In this document: one piece after another, positions 1-9,075 of the stretch
Layout of the letters: every line of letters begins with the position of its first letter
Position numbering within the stretch: the stretch's first letter is position 1
Assembly: GCA_025060595.1 (NCBI GenBank)
Contig: JANXBX010000010.1
Coordinates: forward strand, 3,528 to 67,527
Direction of reading: 5' to 3'
Length of the DNA: 64,000 nucleotides
Source: Synergistota bacterium
GTDB lineage: Bacteria; Synergistota; GBS-1
Translations under genes and position numbers: made by a program
The notes under the pieces: generated by a model
Told to the model about the DNA's origin: nothing
What the model saw: only the letters and a program-made list of their open reading frames with translations
Database searches by the model: none

Positions 1-650
1 CACTGACCCTTAGCTTTAGTAAGCCTTCCTACTGTTATAAGCACAGGATAACTAAAAATACCACAATGCTCACCCAAATCCTCCCTAACACCTAAAGAGA
101 TCTCATCAAAATAAATAGGATTGTAGATTACCTTAATTTTATAAGGATCGATATTATAATTCTTAACCATGTCCCACTTAACAGATTCAGATGCCGCTAC
201 CAAGACATCAGCCTTATTGTAAATAAGCTTAAAAGCCAATTTATACAGAGCCACAACAACCTTTTTTGTCAAGCCTTGTCCCCAAAAGGGGCTATTTAAA
301 ATATCCAAAGTATAATTAGAACGAAAAGAAACAAATATCCTTTCTTCTGGAAACTTTGTCAGTAAATTATACAAATTTGCTGGCTCAAGCAAGCTAATGG
401 TCAAATTTGGCTTCAGCTTTTTCTTTATCTTTCTTATTCTGTATATTCTAAAGGGTAAATTGAGAAACTTCTTAAACAGGCTTTGAGAAGCTGGGCTATT
501 TATGCAAAAAACCTTCTCCTCAGGCATAGGATAGTCTATTAGGTTTTCAAAGGTAATAAAGCCATCGAAACCTAACGCCTTAAACAAATTTACAGCAACT
601 CGCTCTGCCCCACCCCTACCAAGATGAGGAATAAGAATAAGCTTAGTCAT
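1..650 (-). CDS. GT4-family glycosyltransferase (C-terminus cut by window edge)
   Basis: This open frame begins at an ATG at 650 and runs off the left edge of the window; about 216 residues are visible. The start is set by AAGGAGG nine bases upstream. The N-terminus reads MTKLILIPHLGRGGAERVA, the GGAE donor-fold signature of family 4 glycosyltransferases, and the visible end, with TVGRLTKAKGQ, is the usual opening of the second GT-B lobe. It should transfer a sugar from a nucleotide donor to a growing glycan at the cytoplasmic face of the membrane. It is the last visible member of a leftward run with a methyltransferase and a MurJ-like flippase, which suggests surface polysaccharide synthesis. 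Donor and acceptor cannot be read from the sequence. Confidence 0.88.
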   Translation of the reverse strand, partial: MTKLILIPHLGRGGAERVAVNLFKALGFDGFITFENLIDYPMPEEKVFCINSPASQSLFKKFLNLPFRIYRIRKIKKKLKPNLTISLLEPANLYNLLTKFPEERIFVSFRSNYTLDILNSPFWGQGLTKKVVVALYKLAFKLIYNKADVLVAASESVKWDMVKNYNIDPYKIKVIYNPIYFDEISLGVREDLGEHCGIFSYPVLITVGRLTKAKGQ

Positions 651-677
651 AAGATAATGCCTCCTTCACAATATATC

Positions 678-1682
678 TTAATCAACATATCCCTGAAAAT
701 ATAAACAGGGTCCTTCATCCTTTAAAGCGGACACTAAATATAAAACCATGCAGATAGGGCTATATATTAAATTTCTCAATCTTTTAACAACCAATAGGCT
801 TTCACTTAAAAAGCTGTTAGAGTCTTTCAACTTGCTTATCGACTCTAGATCAACTGCCTCAGCAATATGTTTATCAGCAACTAACTTTTCTTTTAAACAC
901 CTCTTCAACTTCGGCCCCAAAGAACCCAGAACAATAAAATCTATAAAGGGGCTGTAGTCTCTAAGCCTTCTATCCACAGATTTGACACTCAAATTGCCAT
1001 ATCCAAGATTAGCAAAACATCTAAGTAAGCTATTTTTACTAAACCATAAGAAATGATGAGGAGGCTTATCCCCAGTAAAATACTTTCTATCCATTTTAAC
1101 AAACAACCTCTCCCTATTTGGGACGCTACCAGCTATCCAGCCTCCGGGTTTCAATAATTTCTTAACGGTCTCTAAGAACTCCCTAGGTCTATCTTGGTGC
1201 TCTAAAACCTCAAAGAAGGTTATTACATCAAACTTAAGCCCATCTTTATCAGCGAACTTCGCAAACTCCTCAAGACTCATAGCAAACGTATTCTCTAAAC
1301 CCCATTTCTCTTTACAAACCTTTATAGATTTGCTATCGAAGTCTATACCCCAAACCTCATAACCAGCTCTCCTTGCCTCCTTTAAAAACACCCCATCACC
1401 ACAACCTATATCAAGAAGCCTACCAGACTTCACTGGTATAAATTTGAAAAACATCTCGTGATTTTTTCCTATCTTCTCCCTTAAACCTATGTGAAAAGCG
1501 GCATAAGATTTCTCTACCTCCTGTTCGTAATAACACGGAATGATCTTCAAAGGCTCCCACCACTCAAGGTAACAGGAATCACAGCTATAAAGCTTATATT
1601 CCTGGTTATTAAAGGAGGAAACGTAAGTTTCAATGAAAGATTCATCGCTCCTTAAATTTCCACAGATAGGGCATTTAGGCAT
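678..1682 (-). CDS. Class I SAM-dependent methyltransferase with N-terminal double CxxC
   Basis: The 334-residue protein has a classical SAM-binding loop (LLDIGCGDGVFLKEA, about residues 89-103) followed by the acidic strand end GIDFDS and by FFEVLEHQ, typical of class I methyltransferases. Before this domain there are two CxxC pairs (CPIC near residue 4, CDSC near residue 34), which look like a small zinc-binding knuckle. The C-terminal 120 residues are outside the core domain and end in a hydrophobic patch. Its ATG directly follows the TGA of the MurJ-like gene, so translation is probably coupled. Methylation of a sugar or glycan lipid is inferred from the flanking flippase and glycosyltransferase; the substrate is unknown. 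Confidence 0.82.
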   Translation of the reverse strand: MPKCPICGNLRSDESFIETYVSSFNNQEYKLYSCDSCYLEWWEPLKIIPCYYEQEVEKSYAAFHIGLREKIGKNHEMFFKFIPVKSGRLLDIGCGDGVFLKEARRAGYEVWGIDFDSKSIKVCKEKWGLENTFAMSLEEFAKFADKDGLKFDVITFFEVLEHQDRPREFLETVKKLLKPGGWIAGSVPNRERLFVKMDRKYFTGDKPPHHFLWFSKNSLLRCFANLGYGNLSVKSVDRRLRDYSPFIDFIVLGSLGPKLKRCLKEKLVADKHIAEAVDLESISKLKDSNSFLSESLLVVKRLRNLIYSPICMVLYLVSALKDEGPCLYFQGYVD

Positions 1683-3041
1683 TCAAACACCTCCTCTCTT
1701 CAAACCTATATACCCTATTGAACAGAGAAAAAGATAAGAAAAAAATGTGCCTAGACAAATCCCAACAATCCCTAAGCCTAATTCTATCATAAAGAGATAG
1801 TTTAACACACCATTTAAAAGAACCCCTGAAAAAGCTATCATGACTAAGCCTCTCATCTTCCCTCTTATTTGAAAAACCCTGTAAACGATAGGCCACAAAA
1901 ACATAAAAGGAAAGCTTAAAGAGTAAAACCTTAAAGCACTAGATGTTAAATCTATATCTACCTTTGAAAAAGCACCATAACCAAAAAGAAGCCTTACAAT
2001 TAGCCCTGAAAAAGCAAAGAGGAAAATAGAGAGGGGAACAGTTATCAAAAGCAGTTTTTCTATATAGAAGTTAAGCTTTTCAAGGCTTCCCCTTGCCTCA
2101 GAAAGGCTCGTCATCGCAACATTTTCTATTTTCAAAATGCCCTTTAATCCGGTTAGTATAACAAGACCATAAGACAAGGCAGAAACGGACCTTTCCGGCA
2201 AGATAGAAGCAAAGGCTCTATCTACCATTATGTAAAGGTGAAATACACCGTAAAGTATGGAAAGCTGAAAAAAACACTTTAAGATGGTTTTTACTTTCTC
2301 ATCTTTATAAAACCTTAGATGGAAAAACTCCCTACCTTTGAAGGTTATAAATAAGGTTCCAATTAACTGAGAAAGGGCAAGGCTTAAGGGCAAAACCCAA
2401 TAATCCCTGAAAGCTAAAAGTCCGAAAAGAATCATCAAAAAAGAGGAAAGTGAGATTATAAATTCAGCCACAAAATAAGCTGTAAATCTTCTTAAGCTTC
2501 TTAAAACCGCTCCAAAATGTTGAAAAATAAAAGAGAAAAAGAGATAAGGAAGCAGAAGTAAATAAGAAACCTTAAGATAATTTAAAGCTTCCTCTTTAAA
2601 ACCAAGGGGAATCTTTAATATAAGAGGCATAAGCAAAAAGGCAAAAACTGAGGAAAGTATCGCTAAAGTCAAAGCAAAGGCAAATAAAAAACCAGAAAGC
2701 CTTTTAAACTCCCCCATGTTTTCCTGTCTTGCTTTAACGAGGTTCGGAACACCAATAGACTCAAAAACATCAGAGAATATAATAAAAATGCCAAGTAAAG
2801 AGAGAGCCATAAAATAACCATCCGTTTTAGCACTGAAGCCAAGGAGAACGGCAATAGCTACATTTTTTAAATAACCTATTCCACGAGCTAAAAGATTTAA
2901 AAAAGAGGATCTTATGACCGCTTCTAATACCTTTTCTTCCCTTTCTAAATCCCACTTACGAAAGGATCTAATAGCTTCCTTTAAACTATCAAGCTCTAAA
3001 AGCCTGGTAATAGAAAACTTTTTTATAATTTTAAAAAACAA
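1683..3041 (-). CDS. MurJ/MviN-type lipid-linked oligosaccharide flippase
   Basis: The 452-residue protein has about twelve to fourteen hydrophobic segments and the layout of the MOP superfamily: an early R-x-x-G-Y-L-x-N stretch (about residues 55-62), a QHFGAVLRSLRRF segment mid-protein, and a late LLFGYGAFSK motif as in MurJ. It should flip a lipid-linked sugar across the inner membrane. It is shorter than typical MurJ (around 500 residues) and sits with a methyltransferase and a glycosyltransferase, so it could serve a surface polysaccharide rather than peptidoglycan. The frame opens with TTG at 3041, but the nearest good ribosome-binding site (GGGTGGGAG) lies 18 bases further up. An ATC codon six bases after that site is in frame, so the true start is uncertain. 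Confidence 0.8.
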   Translation of the reverse strand: MFFKIIKKFSITRLLELDSLKEAIRSFRKWDLEREEKVLEAVIRSSFLNLLARGIGYLKNVAIAVLLGFSAKTDGYFMALSLLGIFIIFSDVFESIGVPNLVKARQENMGEFKRLSGFLFAFALTLAILSSVFAFLLMPLILKIPLGFKEEALNYLKVSYLLLLPYLFFSFIFQHFGAVLRSLRRFTAYFVAEFIISLSSFLMILFGLLAFRDYWVLPLSLALSQLIGTLFITFKGREFFHLRFYKDEKVKTILKCFFQLSILYGVFHLYIMVDRAFASILPERSVSALSYGLVILTGLKGILKIENVAMTSLSEARGSLEKLNFYIEKLLLITVPLSIFLFAFSGLIVRLLFGYGAFSKVDIDLTSSALRFYSLSFPFMFLWPIVYRVFQIRGKMRGLVMIAFSGVLLNGVLNYLFMIELGLGIVGICLGTFFSYLFLCSIGYIGLKRGGV

Positions 3042-3121
3042 GTTATAAACGATTTTTATCTCCCACCCACAGGAGAAACCTTAACGGAAAAACCGAAGTT
3101 TCAGTGATGAAAATCGCATCG

Positions 3122-4285
3122 CTACAATTGTACATCATTAATTTCCTCCCAACTTGAGAAGGCCTCTTTCTTATAGATAAGCTTTCCATCACTAAAGACA
3201 AGAAGCGCAGGAAAGGCCTTTATATCCCATTTTGACACTAACCTGGAATATTTATATTTATCAAGGGGGATTATATCCTCATGAGGAAGATCCCTCTTGA
3301 GCATTCTGTTAACTTCATCAAGAGGATCAAACACGAAAATATACTTTTTGGTAGAAGAAATAACGCTTTCCTCTATATACTTTTGCTCCCTTATATACCT
3401 TTCCGCAGAAACAGCCGCAATGGCACCATCTCCAACCGCAGTCGCTATTTGTCTTAAACCTTTAGATCTCACATCACCTGCAGCAAATATACCTTCAACA
3501 GAAGTCTCCATCTCTTCGTTAGTTATTATAAAACCATATTCATCAAGCTTTAACAAGCCCTCCACTAAAGAGGTATTAGGCTTAAGCCCTATATAAACAA
3601 ATATTCCAGATATGGGGAGTTCCTTAAGCTCACCAGTGGAGAGATTTTCCACAAGCAATCCCTTAACAAAGTTATCTCCCTTTATCTCCTTAACGACTGT
3701 GTTCCATAAAACCTCAATCTTGGGATTAGAAAAGAGCCTCTCCTGCAAAACTCTTTCGGCCCTAAGAGAATCCCTTCTATGAATCAAATAGACCTTTGAT
3801 GCAAACTTCGTGAGATAAAGGGCCTCTTCAACAGCAGTGTTACCTCCTCCAACAACAGCAACTTTCTCATCTGTATAGAAGGCCCCATCACACACAGCAC
3901 AATAAGAAACGCCCTTTCCCTTAAACTCCCTCTCTCCTTTAACACCAAGCTCTCTCGGAGATGTACCAGAGGCAATTATCAATGCCTGAGTTTCAACCTC
4001 TCCCCTTGAGGTTATAAGCTTTCTCTCATTCCAATTTATCCCTTTGACTTCCGCAAAGATTATCTTAGCACCAAAGCCTTCTGCTTGCTTTTTCATCTTT
4101 TCTATCAATTCCACTCCTTCTATACCTTCAGGAAAACCAGGATAGTTTTCAACATGGCTTGCAGTAGCTACAAGCCCACCTAACAAGCTTTTCTCAAACA
4201 CTTCCACATCAAGTAAAGCTCTTGCAGCATAGATAGCTGAAGTCAAACCTGCTGGACCAGCGCCTATTATCGCCAAATCAGGCAT
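3122..4285 (-). CDS. trxB: Thioredoxin reductase with redox-silent thioredoxin-like tail
   Basis: NAD(P)H-dependent flavoprotein disulfide reductase of 387 residues. It shows the FAD loop IIGAGPAGL at the N-terminus, the catalytic CAVC dithiol near residue 133, the NAD(P)H loop VVGGGNTAVEEA, and the C-terminal FAD signature FAAGDVR. Typical TrxB ends soon after this, near residue 310. Here about 75 more residues follow that look like a thioredoxin fold (IFVFDPLDE, then DIKAFPALLVFSDGKL with the cis-proline) in which the CxxC pair is absent. The start is the ATG at 4285, eight bases after AGGAGG; a GTG three codons upstream overlaps that site. It lies 24 bases after glmS in the same run. Confidence 0.92.
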   Translation of the reverse strand: MPDLAIIGAGPAGLTSAIYAARALLDVEVFEKSLLGGLVATASHVENYPGFPEGIEGVELIEKMKKQAEGFGAKIIFAEVKGINWNERKLITSRGEVETQALIIASGTSPRELGVKGEREFKGKGVSYCAVCDGAFYTDEKVAVVGGGNTAVEEALYLTKFASKVYLIHRRDSLRAERVLQERLFSNPKIEVLWNTVVKEIKGDNFVKGLLVENLSTGELKELPISGIFVYIGLKPNTSLVEGLLKLDEYGFIITNEEMETSVEGIFAAGDVRSKGLRQIATAVGDGAIAAVSAERYIREQKYIEESVISSTKKYIFVFDPLDEVNRMLKRDLPHEDIIPLDKYKYSRLVSKWDIKAFPALLVFSDGKLIYKKEAFSSWEEINDVQL

Positions 4286-4309
4286 ACCGCTCACCTCCTT
4301 TTAAAAGGC

Positions 4310-6133
4310 TTACTCAACCGTAACACTCTTGGCAAGATTTCTAGGCTGGTCTATCTCTCTTCCTAAAATGTCAGCCACATAGTACGCAAAAAGCTGTAAT
4401 GGTATAACATTAATTAGAGGATAAAATTCCTCAAGAACTTCCGGAACATATAGCACATCAGATACGTGGGACTTCATGTTTTCATCTCCCTCGGTAGCAA
4501 TAGCTATGAGTTTCGCATGCCTCGCTTTGGCCTCCTGAATATTACTTAAAGTTTTAGCATAAAGCTTATCCTTTGGAACTATAACTAAAACCGGCATTAG
4601 CTCATCTATCAAAGCTATAGGTCCATGTTTCATCTCCCCAGCAGCATAAGCCTCAGCATGTATATAAGATATTTCCTTAAGCTTTAAGGCTCCCTCTAAA
4701 GCAATAGGATAATTTATCCCCCTTGCAAGATAAAGGAAGTTAGAATAATGATAATACTTTTGAGATAGCTCCTTAACCTGTGGAGATAACGCTAGGCAGG
4801 CCTCGACATGATAGGGAAGCTGCCAGAGCTCCCTTATGATAACTTCGCTCTCCCTCTCGCTTAAAGTCCCCCTAACCTGAGCAAATCTAAAGGCTAGAAG
4901 GTAAAGAGCTGAAAGTTGTGCAGTAAAGGCCTTTGTTGAGGCTACACCAATTTCCGGACCCGCCCTTAAATACATGGTCCTATGCGCTTCCCTCGTTATG
5001 GTGCTTCCCTGAACATTAGCTAATGCTAATGTGAAAGAACCTTTAGCCTTTGCCTCCCTGAGCCCAGCTAAGGTATCAGCTGTCTCACCCGATTGAGAAA
5101 TGGCTATTGTCAAGCTGCCAGGAGGTATTATTGGATCCCTATATCTAAACTCGGAACCAATATCTACCTCTACCGGGATCCTAGCCCATCTTTCAAAAAT
5201 GCATTTCCCCACCATACCAGCATGATAGGAAGTCCCACAAGCTACTATGAAAATCTTATTCAAGCTTTTTATGTAACTATCATCTAAATCAAGCTCACTT
5301 AAGTCTATACTGCTTTCCTTCAGCCTCCCCTTAAGAACATTCCTGACCACACTTCCCTGCTCATTTATCTCCTTTAGCATATAATGCTTATACCCTCCAC
5401 GAGATACCATAGAGCTATCCCATTCCACAAAGTGAACCTGCTTTACCTTTCTCGCTCCACCTAAGTCGAAAACCCACCACCTTGATTCCTCTACAACTAC
5501 CACTTCTCTATCCTCTAAGTAAACGACCTTTCTTGTGTAAGGAAGTATGGCAGGAACATCAGATGCAAGGAATGTCTCTCCCTCACCTATACCAAGAACT
5601 AAGGGGCTACCGTACCTTGCAGCTACAAGCTTCCTTGGCTCCTCGGTTGAAATTACAGCAATAGCATAGGAGCCATCAAGCCTCTTTAGAGCCTTAGCAA
5701 CTGCTTCCTCTAAGTTATTTGAATAATACTTGCTTATCAGCTGAACTATTACCTCTGTATCTGTCTCCGAGGAAAAGCGAATCCCCTCTAACTGAAGCTC
5801 ATGCTTTATTTCTTTGTAATTTTCGATTATTCCGTTATGAACTAAGGCAAATCTCCCTGTAACATCAACATGAGGATGAGCATTGACATCATTTGGACTT
5901 CCATGAGTAGCCCAACGGGTGTGACCTATACCGATGCTTCCCAGAAGGTCTTCCCCCTTAATAAGGTTTTCCAAATCTCTTATCTTTCCTGCGGTCTTAA
6001 CCACCTTTATCCTTCCATCCGAAAGAAGAGCAACACCTGCGGAGTCATAACCTCTATACTCTAAGCGATATAATCCCTCAATAAGAATAGGTATTACATT
6101 TCTATAACCTATGTAACCTATTATCCCACACAT
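4310..6133 (-). CDS. glmS: Glutamine-fructose-6-phosphate aminotransferase
   Basis: GlmS makes glucosamine-6-phosphate from fructose-6-phosphate and glutamine, the first step toward UDP-GlcNAc for cell-wall and surface sugars. The 607-residue length matches the family. The protein begins MCGIIGYIG, with Cys2 as the glutaminase nucleophile after Met removal, and keeps the class II amidotransferase residues HTRWATHG and NGIIENY. Two SIS sugar-isomerase domains follow, including CGTSYHAG and SQSGETADT. The C-terminus DQPRNLAKSVTVE carries the conserved catalytic lysine. It lies six bases after galU, so the two sugar-nucleotide enzymes are probably co-translated. No glmS ribozyme is possible in that gap. 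Confidence 0.97.
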   Translation of the reverse strand: MCGIIGYIGYRNVIPILIEGLYRLEYRGYDSAGVALLSDGRIKVVKTAGKIRDLENLIKGEDLLGSIGIGHTRWATHGSPNDVNAHPHVDVTGRFALVHNGIIENYKEIKHELQLEGIRFSSETDTEVIVQLISKYYSNNLEEAVAKALKRLDGSYAIAVISTEEPRKLVAARYGSPLVLGIGEGETFLASDVPAILPYTRKVVYLEDREVVVVEESRWWVFDLGGARKVKQVHFVEWDSSMVSRGGYKHYMLKEINEQGSVVRNVLKGRLKESSIDLSELDLDDSYIKSLNKIFIVACGTSYHAGMVGKCIFERWARIPVEVDIGSEFRYRDPIIPPGSLTIAISQSGETADTLAGLREAKAKGSFTLALANVQGSTITREAHRTMYLRAGPEIGVASTKAFTAQLSALYLLAFRFAQVRGTLSERESEVIIRELWQLPYHVEACLALSPQVKELSQKYYHYSNFLYLARGINYPIALEGALKLKEISYIHAEAYAAGEMKHGPIALIDELMPVLVIVPKDKLYAKTLSNIQEAKARHAKLIAIATEGDENMKSHVSDVLYVPEVLEEFYPLINVIPLQLFAYYVADILGREIDQPRNLAKSVTVE

Positions 6134-6139
6134 TAATCC

Positions 6140-7009
6140 TCACCACTCCTTCATTATATTTTCGAGAAAGGCCTTAAACTCCCTTTTGAAATCATTATGC
6201 CTCAATGCAAGCTCAACCGTCGCTTTGATAAAGCTTTCTATGGTTCCACAATCGTATCTTTTGCCCTTATACTTGACACCATAAATTGGTTCCTCTTCAA
6301 GAAGCAATCTCATGGCATCGGTAAGCTGGATCTCTCCACCAGCACCAGGTTCAACTCGCTCTAAACAATTAAATATCTTAGGCGAAAGTATATATCTACC
6401 AATTATGGCAAGGTTAGATGGGGCCTCGTTTTTTTTAGGTTTCTCAACAAGATCAACAATCTTATAGATACCCCTCTCTATCTCCTCAACCTTAACCACA
6501 CCATACCTTGACACCTCATCCCATGAGACCTCCTCAAGAGCGATAACGCTGCCGCCAAATCTTTCGTGAACATCTAACAAAAAAGATATGGCTGGTCTCT
6601 CCCCTATTATTACATCATCCGCTAAAAATATCGCGAAATATTCATGCTCAACAACAGGCTTAGCGCAGAGTATAGCATGACCGAGCCCCTTTGGCTCTCT
6701 CTGTCTTACAAACACAAAATCAGCCATCTCAGATATGGATACTATAAGATCAAGAAGATCATTCAATCCCTTTCCCCTTAGAGTAGATTCAAGCTCAAAC
6801 GATCTATCAAAATAATCCTCTATAACCCTTTTGCCTTTAGCTGTAATAAGGATAAGTTGATTTATCCCAGCAGAAACAGCTTCCTCCACTGAATACTGAA
6901 CAAGAGGTTTATCTACAAGAGGTAGCATCTCTTTAGGAATTACTTTTGTGGCGGGTAAAAACCTCGTTCCAAGACCAGCTACTGGGAAGACGGCCTTCTT
7001 TATGCTCAT
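6140..7009 (-). CDS. galU: UTP-glucose-1-phosphate uridylyltransferase
   Basis: The 289-residue protein belongs to the bacterial GalU family, which makes UDP-glucose from UTP and glucose-1-phosphate in the cytoplasm. The N-terminus KAVFPVAGLGTRFLPATKVIPKE is the nucleotide-binding signature; LVDKPLVQY, FAIFLADD and VEKPKKNEAPSNLAIIGRYIL are the further conserved blocks, including the sugar-binding VEKP. The ATG at 7009 follows a GGGGGTGGG binding site. Its place ahead of glmS fits supply of precursors for the glycan genes at the left edge. Confidence 0.95.
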   Translation of the reverse strand: MSIKKAVFPVAGLGTRFLPATKVIPKEMLPLVDKPLVQYSVEEAVSAGINQLILITAKGKRVIEDYFDRSFELESTLRGKGLNDLLDLIVSISEMADFVFVRQREPKGLGHAILCAKPVVEHEYFAIFLADDVIIGERPAISFLLDVHERFGGSVIALEEVSWDEVSRYGVVKVEEIERGIYKIVDLVEKPKKNEAPSNLAIIGRYILSPKIFNCLERVEPGAGGEIQLTDAMRLLLEEEPIYGVKYKGKRYDCGTIESFIKATVELALRHNDFKREFKAFLENIMKEW

Positions 7010-7030
7010 AAGCCCACCCCCTCTTTGAGG

Positions 7031-9073
7031 TTAACGTAAGACCTTCTCCGGTTCCCCCCAGCTATAATAAGTTACCTCATCCTCATAATGTGCAGTAGGC
7101 ATCTCTATAAAAACCCTTAAGTTTTTTCTCGCTTCCTCTTTATCGCTACGCGAAAGGGAAGTATAGGATACTAAATAAGACTCATAAGGTGACCTTCTAA
7201 GGTGATAAGCTATAGGCATTTCCTTATCAATATAGAATATATTCCAAAATCGACCCCCAGTGTAGGCCATCAAGCTTTCCCAGGAAGGATCAGGCTCTTT
7301 ATCGGAGATTATAAATAATCTAATCTGGTGCTTTCTCATAAAATATGCCATCTTACGCATTTCAGCCTCAGAAAGAACAGGTAGATTGCCACAATATAAT
7401 AACACCCTTTCCCTATCTTTTTGAACCAATAGCCTTAAGACCCTATCTAATAAAGCCTTTGCATTAAATGGCTCTTTAGATTTCTCCCAAACCCATCTAC
7501 TTATCGGAAGCTCAGAAGAGGAAAAAGCCCCAACAACAAAAGCCTCGTCAATAGCGAAAAGCCTTAGCTTAAGGACTTTTAAAACCTCCTCAATCTCCCT
7601 TTCAAAGGCAGGATCAGCTATAACGCCAATAGCTAAAGGCTTATCAATTTCCTTAATAGCGGAAGGCTCAATTATCCAATCTCCCTCAATAATGCGGACG
7701 AATAAGCCGATCTTTTCCAGAGGAAGAGGATACCAACCCTCTGAAACTTCGATCTCCACCTCTCTCTCAAGATTCTCTTTAATGTTAAGCTTTGCAATTC
7801 TTATCTCTATCTCACCTGTGTGAAGAGGGGTCTCCACCTTATAAAGAAGAAACCGATCAAAATCAACTAAAAATATATTTCCAAACCTATCGAGGCAAAG
7901 AGAGGAAAGCGCCGAAACCTTTGAAACGTTAACCTTTTCTACAACCTTATCTTTATCTATAAGAAAGAAACACTTTCTTTCCTCGTCAGCAACGATAACC
8001 CTATTTTTAAAATCTAAGGAAAGACCTCTTGAAAAAACGTCCTCTAGAAATCTTCCCTTAAGCAAACCATCCCATCCAAACTTAAACACGCATCTTTCGC
8101 TGCCATCAGAGACCCAAATGTCTCCCTTATCATCAACACAAAGAGCTAAAGGCTCCCATAAAACCCCTTCCCCTATGGTCCTTACAAGCTTCCCATCCAA
8201 GGTATATCTACATATGCGATGGTTACCCCAATCACATACATAAAGATAGCCATAGGGATCTATAGCTAATCCCTGCGGGTTAAGAAGCTCTCCCTCACCA
8301 AAAGAGTTAATTAACTTACCTGAAAGGTCAAAAATGAAAACCTTACTTTCTGAAAAGTCAGAAACATAGACGCGCCCATCTAAGGAAACTGCTATACCTG
8401 AGGGATTTTTTAGGCCTCCCCACGATCTAATAGGTATACCTTCCCTGGTAAGCACAAATATTTTGCCCCTTCCATAATCTGCTATATAAAGATTATCATC
8501 CGGACCTAAAGCCATGGCAGAAGCATTATAAACTGGGTTAATAAAGATGTTTCTAAGGCTTTCTAGAATTCCTTTATTTTCTCTTACCATATCAATGGGG
8601 TTAACCATAATATAGTTTTTAGGAAAGAGAAACTGCGGAATAGAAAGCCTTGGAAAAACCGTTTTATTAACTTTTTCAAGAGCTCTTATAAGACGCAAAT
8701 CTGCAGGCTTAACCTCTAAATAAAGCTCAAACATCCTTTTAGCTTCCTCTAACGCCCCCTGTCTTAGATATATCAATCCCTTCCAATAATAAGGCTCAAG
8801 CGCATAAAGATCTGCCTTTATAGCCTGATCAAAGTTTTTTAAGGCCTCATCGTATTTCCCCAACCAAAAGGCTTCTAATCCATTCTTAAACTCCCCTAAG
8901 GCTCTTACTGGATCTCTCTTAATCCCTCGAGGGGGAGCAATCTGTTCAGGAGGAACTAAACCCGGTAAGGGAGGAGGAGTTTTAGTAGAAGCGTAAATCT
9001 CACTCTTAATAAGAAAAAGAAAGAAAAATAGAAAAAAAGAAAGGGCTATCCTTAATAAGCAGTGAGTTTTCAT
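7031..9073 (-). CDS. Secreted TPR / NHL beta-propeller / VWA-like protein
   Basis: The protein (680 residues from the ATG at 9073) starts with a signal peptide or anchor: a short charged stretch, then a Leu/Phe-rich core and the cleavage-like end EIYA. One or two TPR units follow (about residues 60-125: GLEAFWLGKYDEALKNFDQAIK). Next comes an NHL propeller of about five blades (residues about 180-400), with repeats such as NPSGIAVSLDGRVYVSDF and NPQGLAIDPYGYLYVCDWGNHR. The last 200 residues resemble a VWA-type fold (IGVIADPAFEREIEEVLKVL), but I see no clear DxSxS metal site. An ATG eight codons upstream (9097) has no binding site. It is probably envelope-located and involved in protein contacts; its function is unknown. 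Confidence 0.75.
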   Translation of the reverse strand: MKTHCLLRIALSFFLFFFLFLIKSEIYASTKTPPPLPGLVPPEQIAPPRGIKRDPVRALGEFKNGLEAFWLGKYDEALKNFDQAIKADLYALEPYYWKGLIYLRQGALEEAKRMFELYLEVKPADLRLIRALEKVNKTVFPRLSIPQFLFPKNYIMVNPIDMVRENKGILESLRNIFINPVYNASAMALGPDDNLYIADYGRGKIFVLTREGIPIRSWGGLKNPSGIAVSLDGRVYVSDFSESKVFIFDLSGKLINSFGEGELLNPQGLAIDPYGYLYVCDWGNHRICRYTLDGKLVRTIGEGVLWEPLALCVDDKGDIWVSDGSERCVFKFGWDGLLKGRFLEDVFSRGLSLDFKNRVIVADEERKCFFLIDKDKVVEKVNVSKVSALSSLCLDRFGNIFLVDFDRFLLYKVETPLHTGEIEIRIAKLNIKENLEREVEIEVSEGWYPLPLEKIGLFVRIIEGDWIIEPSAIKEIDKPLAIGVIADPAFEREIEEVLKVLKLRLFAIDEAFVVGAFSSSELPISRWVWEKSKEPFNAKALLDRVLRLLVQKDRERVLLYCGNLPVLSEAEMRKMAYFMRKHQIRLFIISDKEPDPSWESLMAYTGGRFWNIFYIDKEMPIAYHLRRSPYESYLVSYTSLSRSDKEEARKNLRVFIEMPTAHYEDEVTYYSWGEPEKVLR

Positions 9074-9075
9074 AT

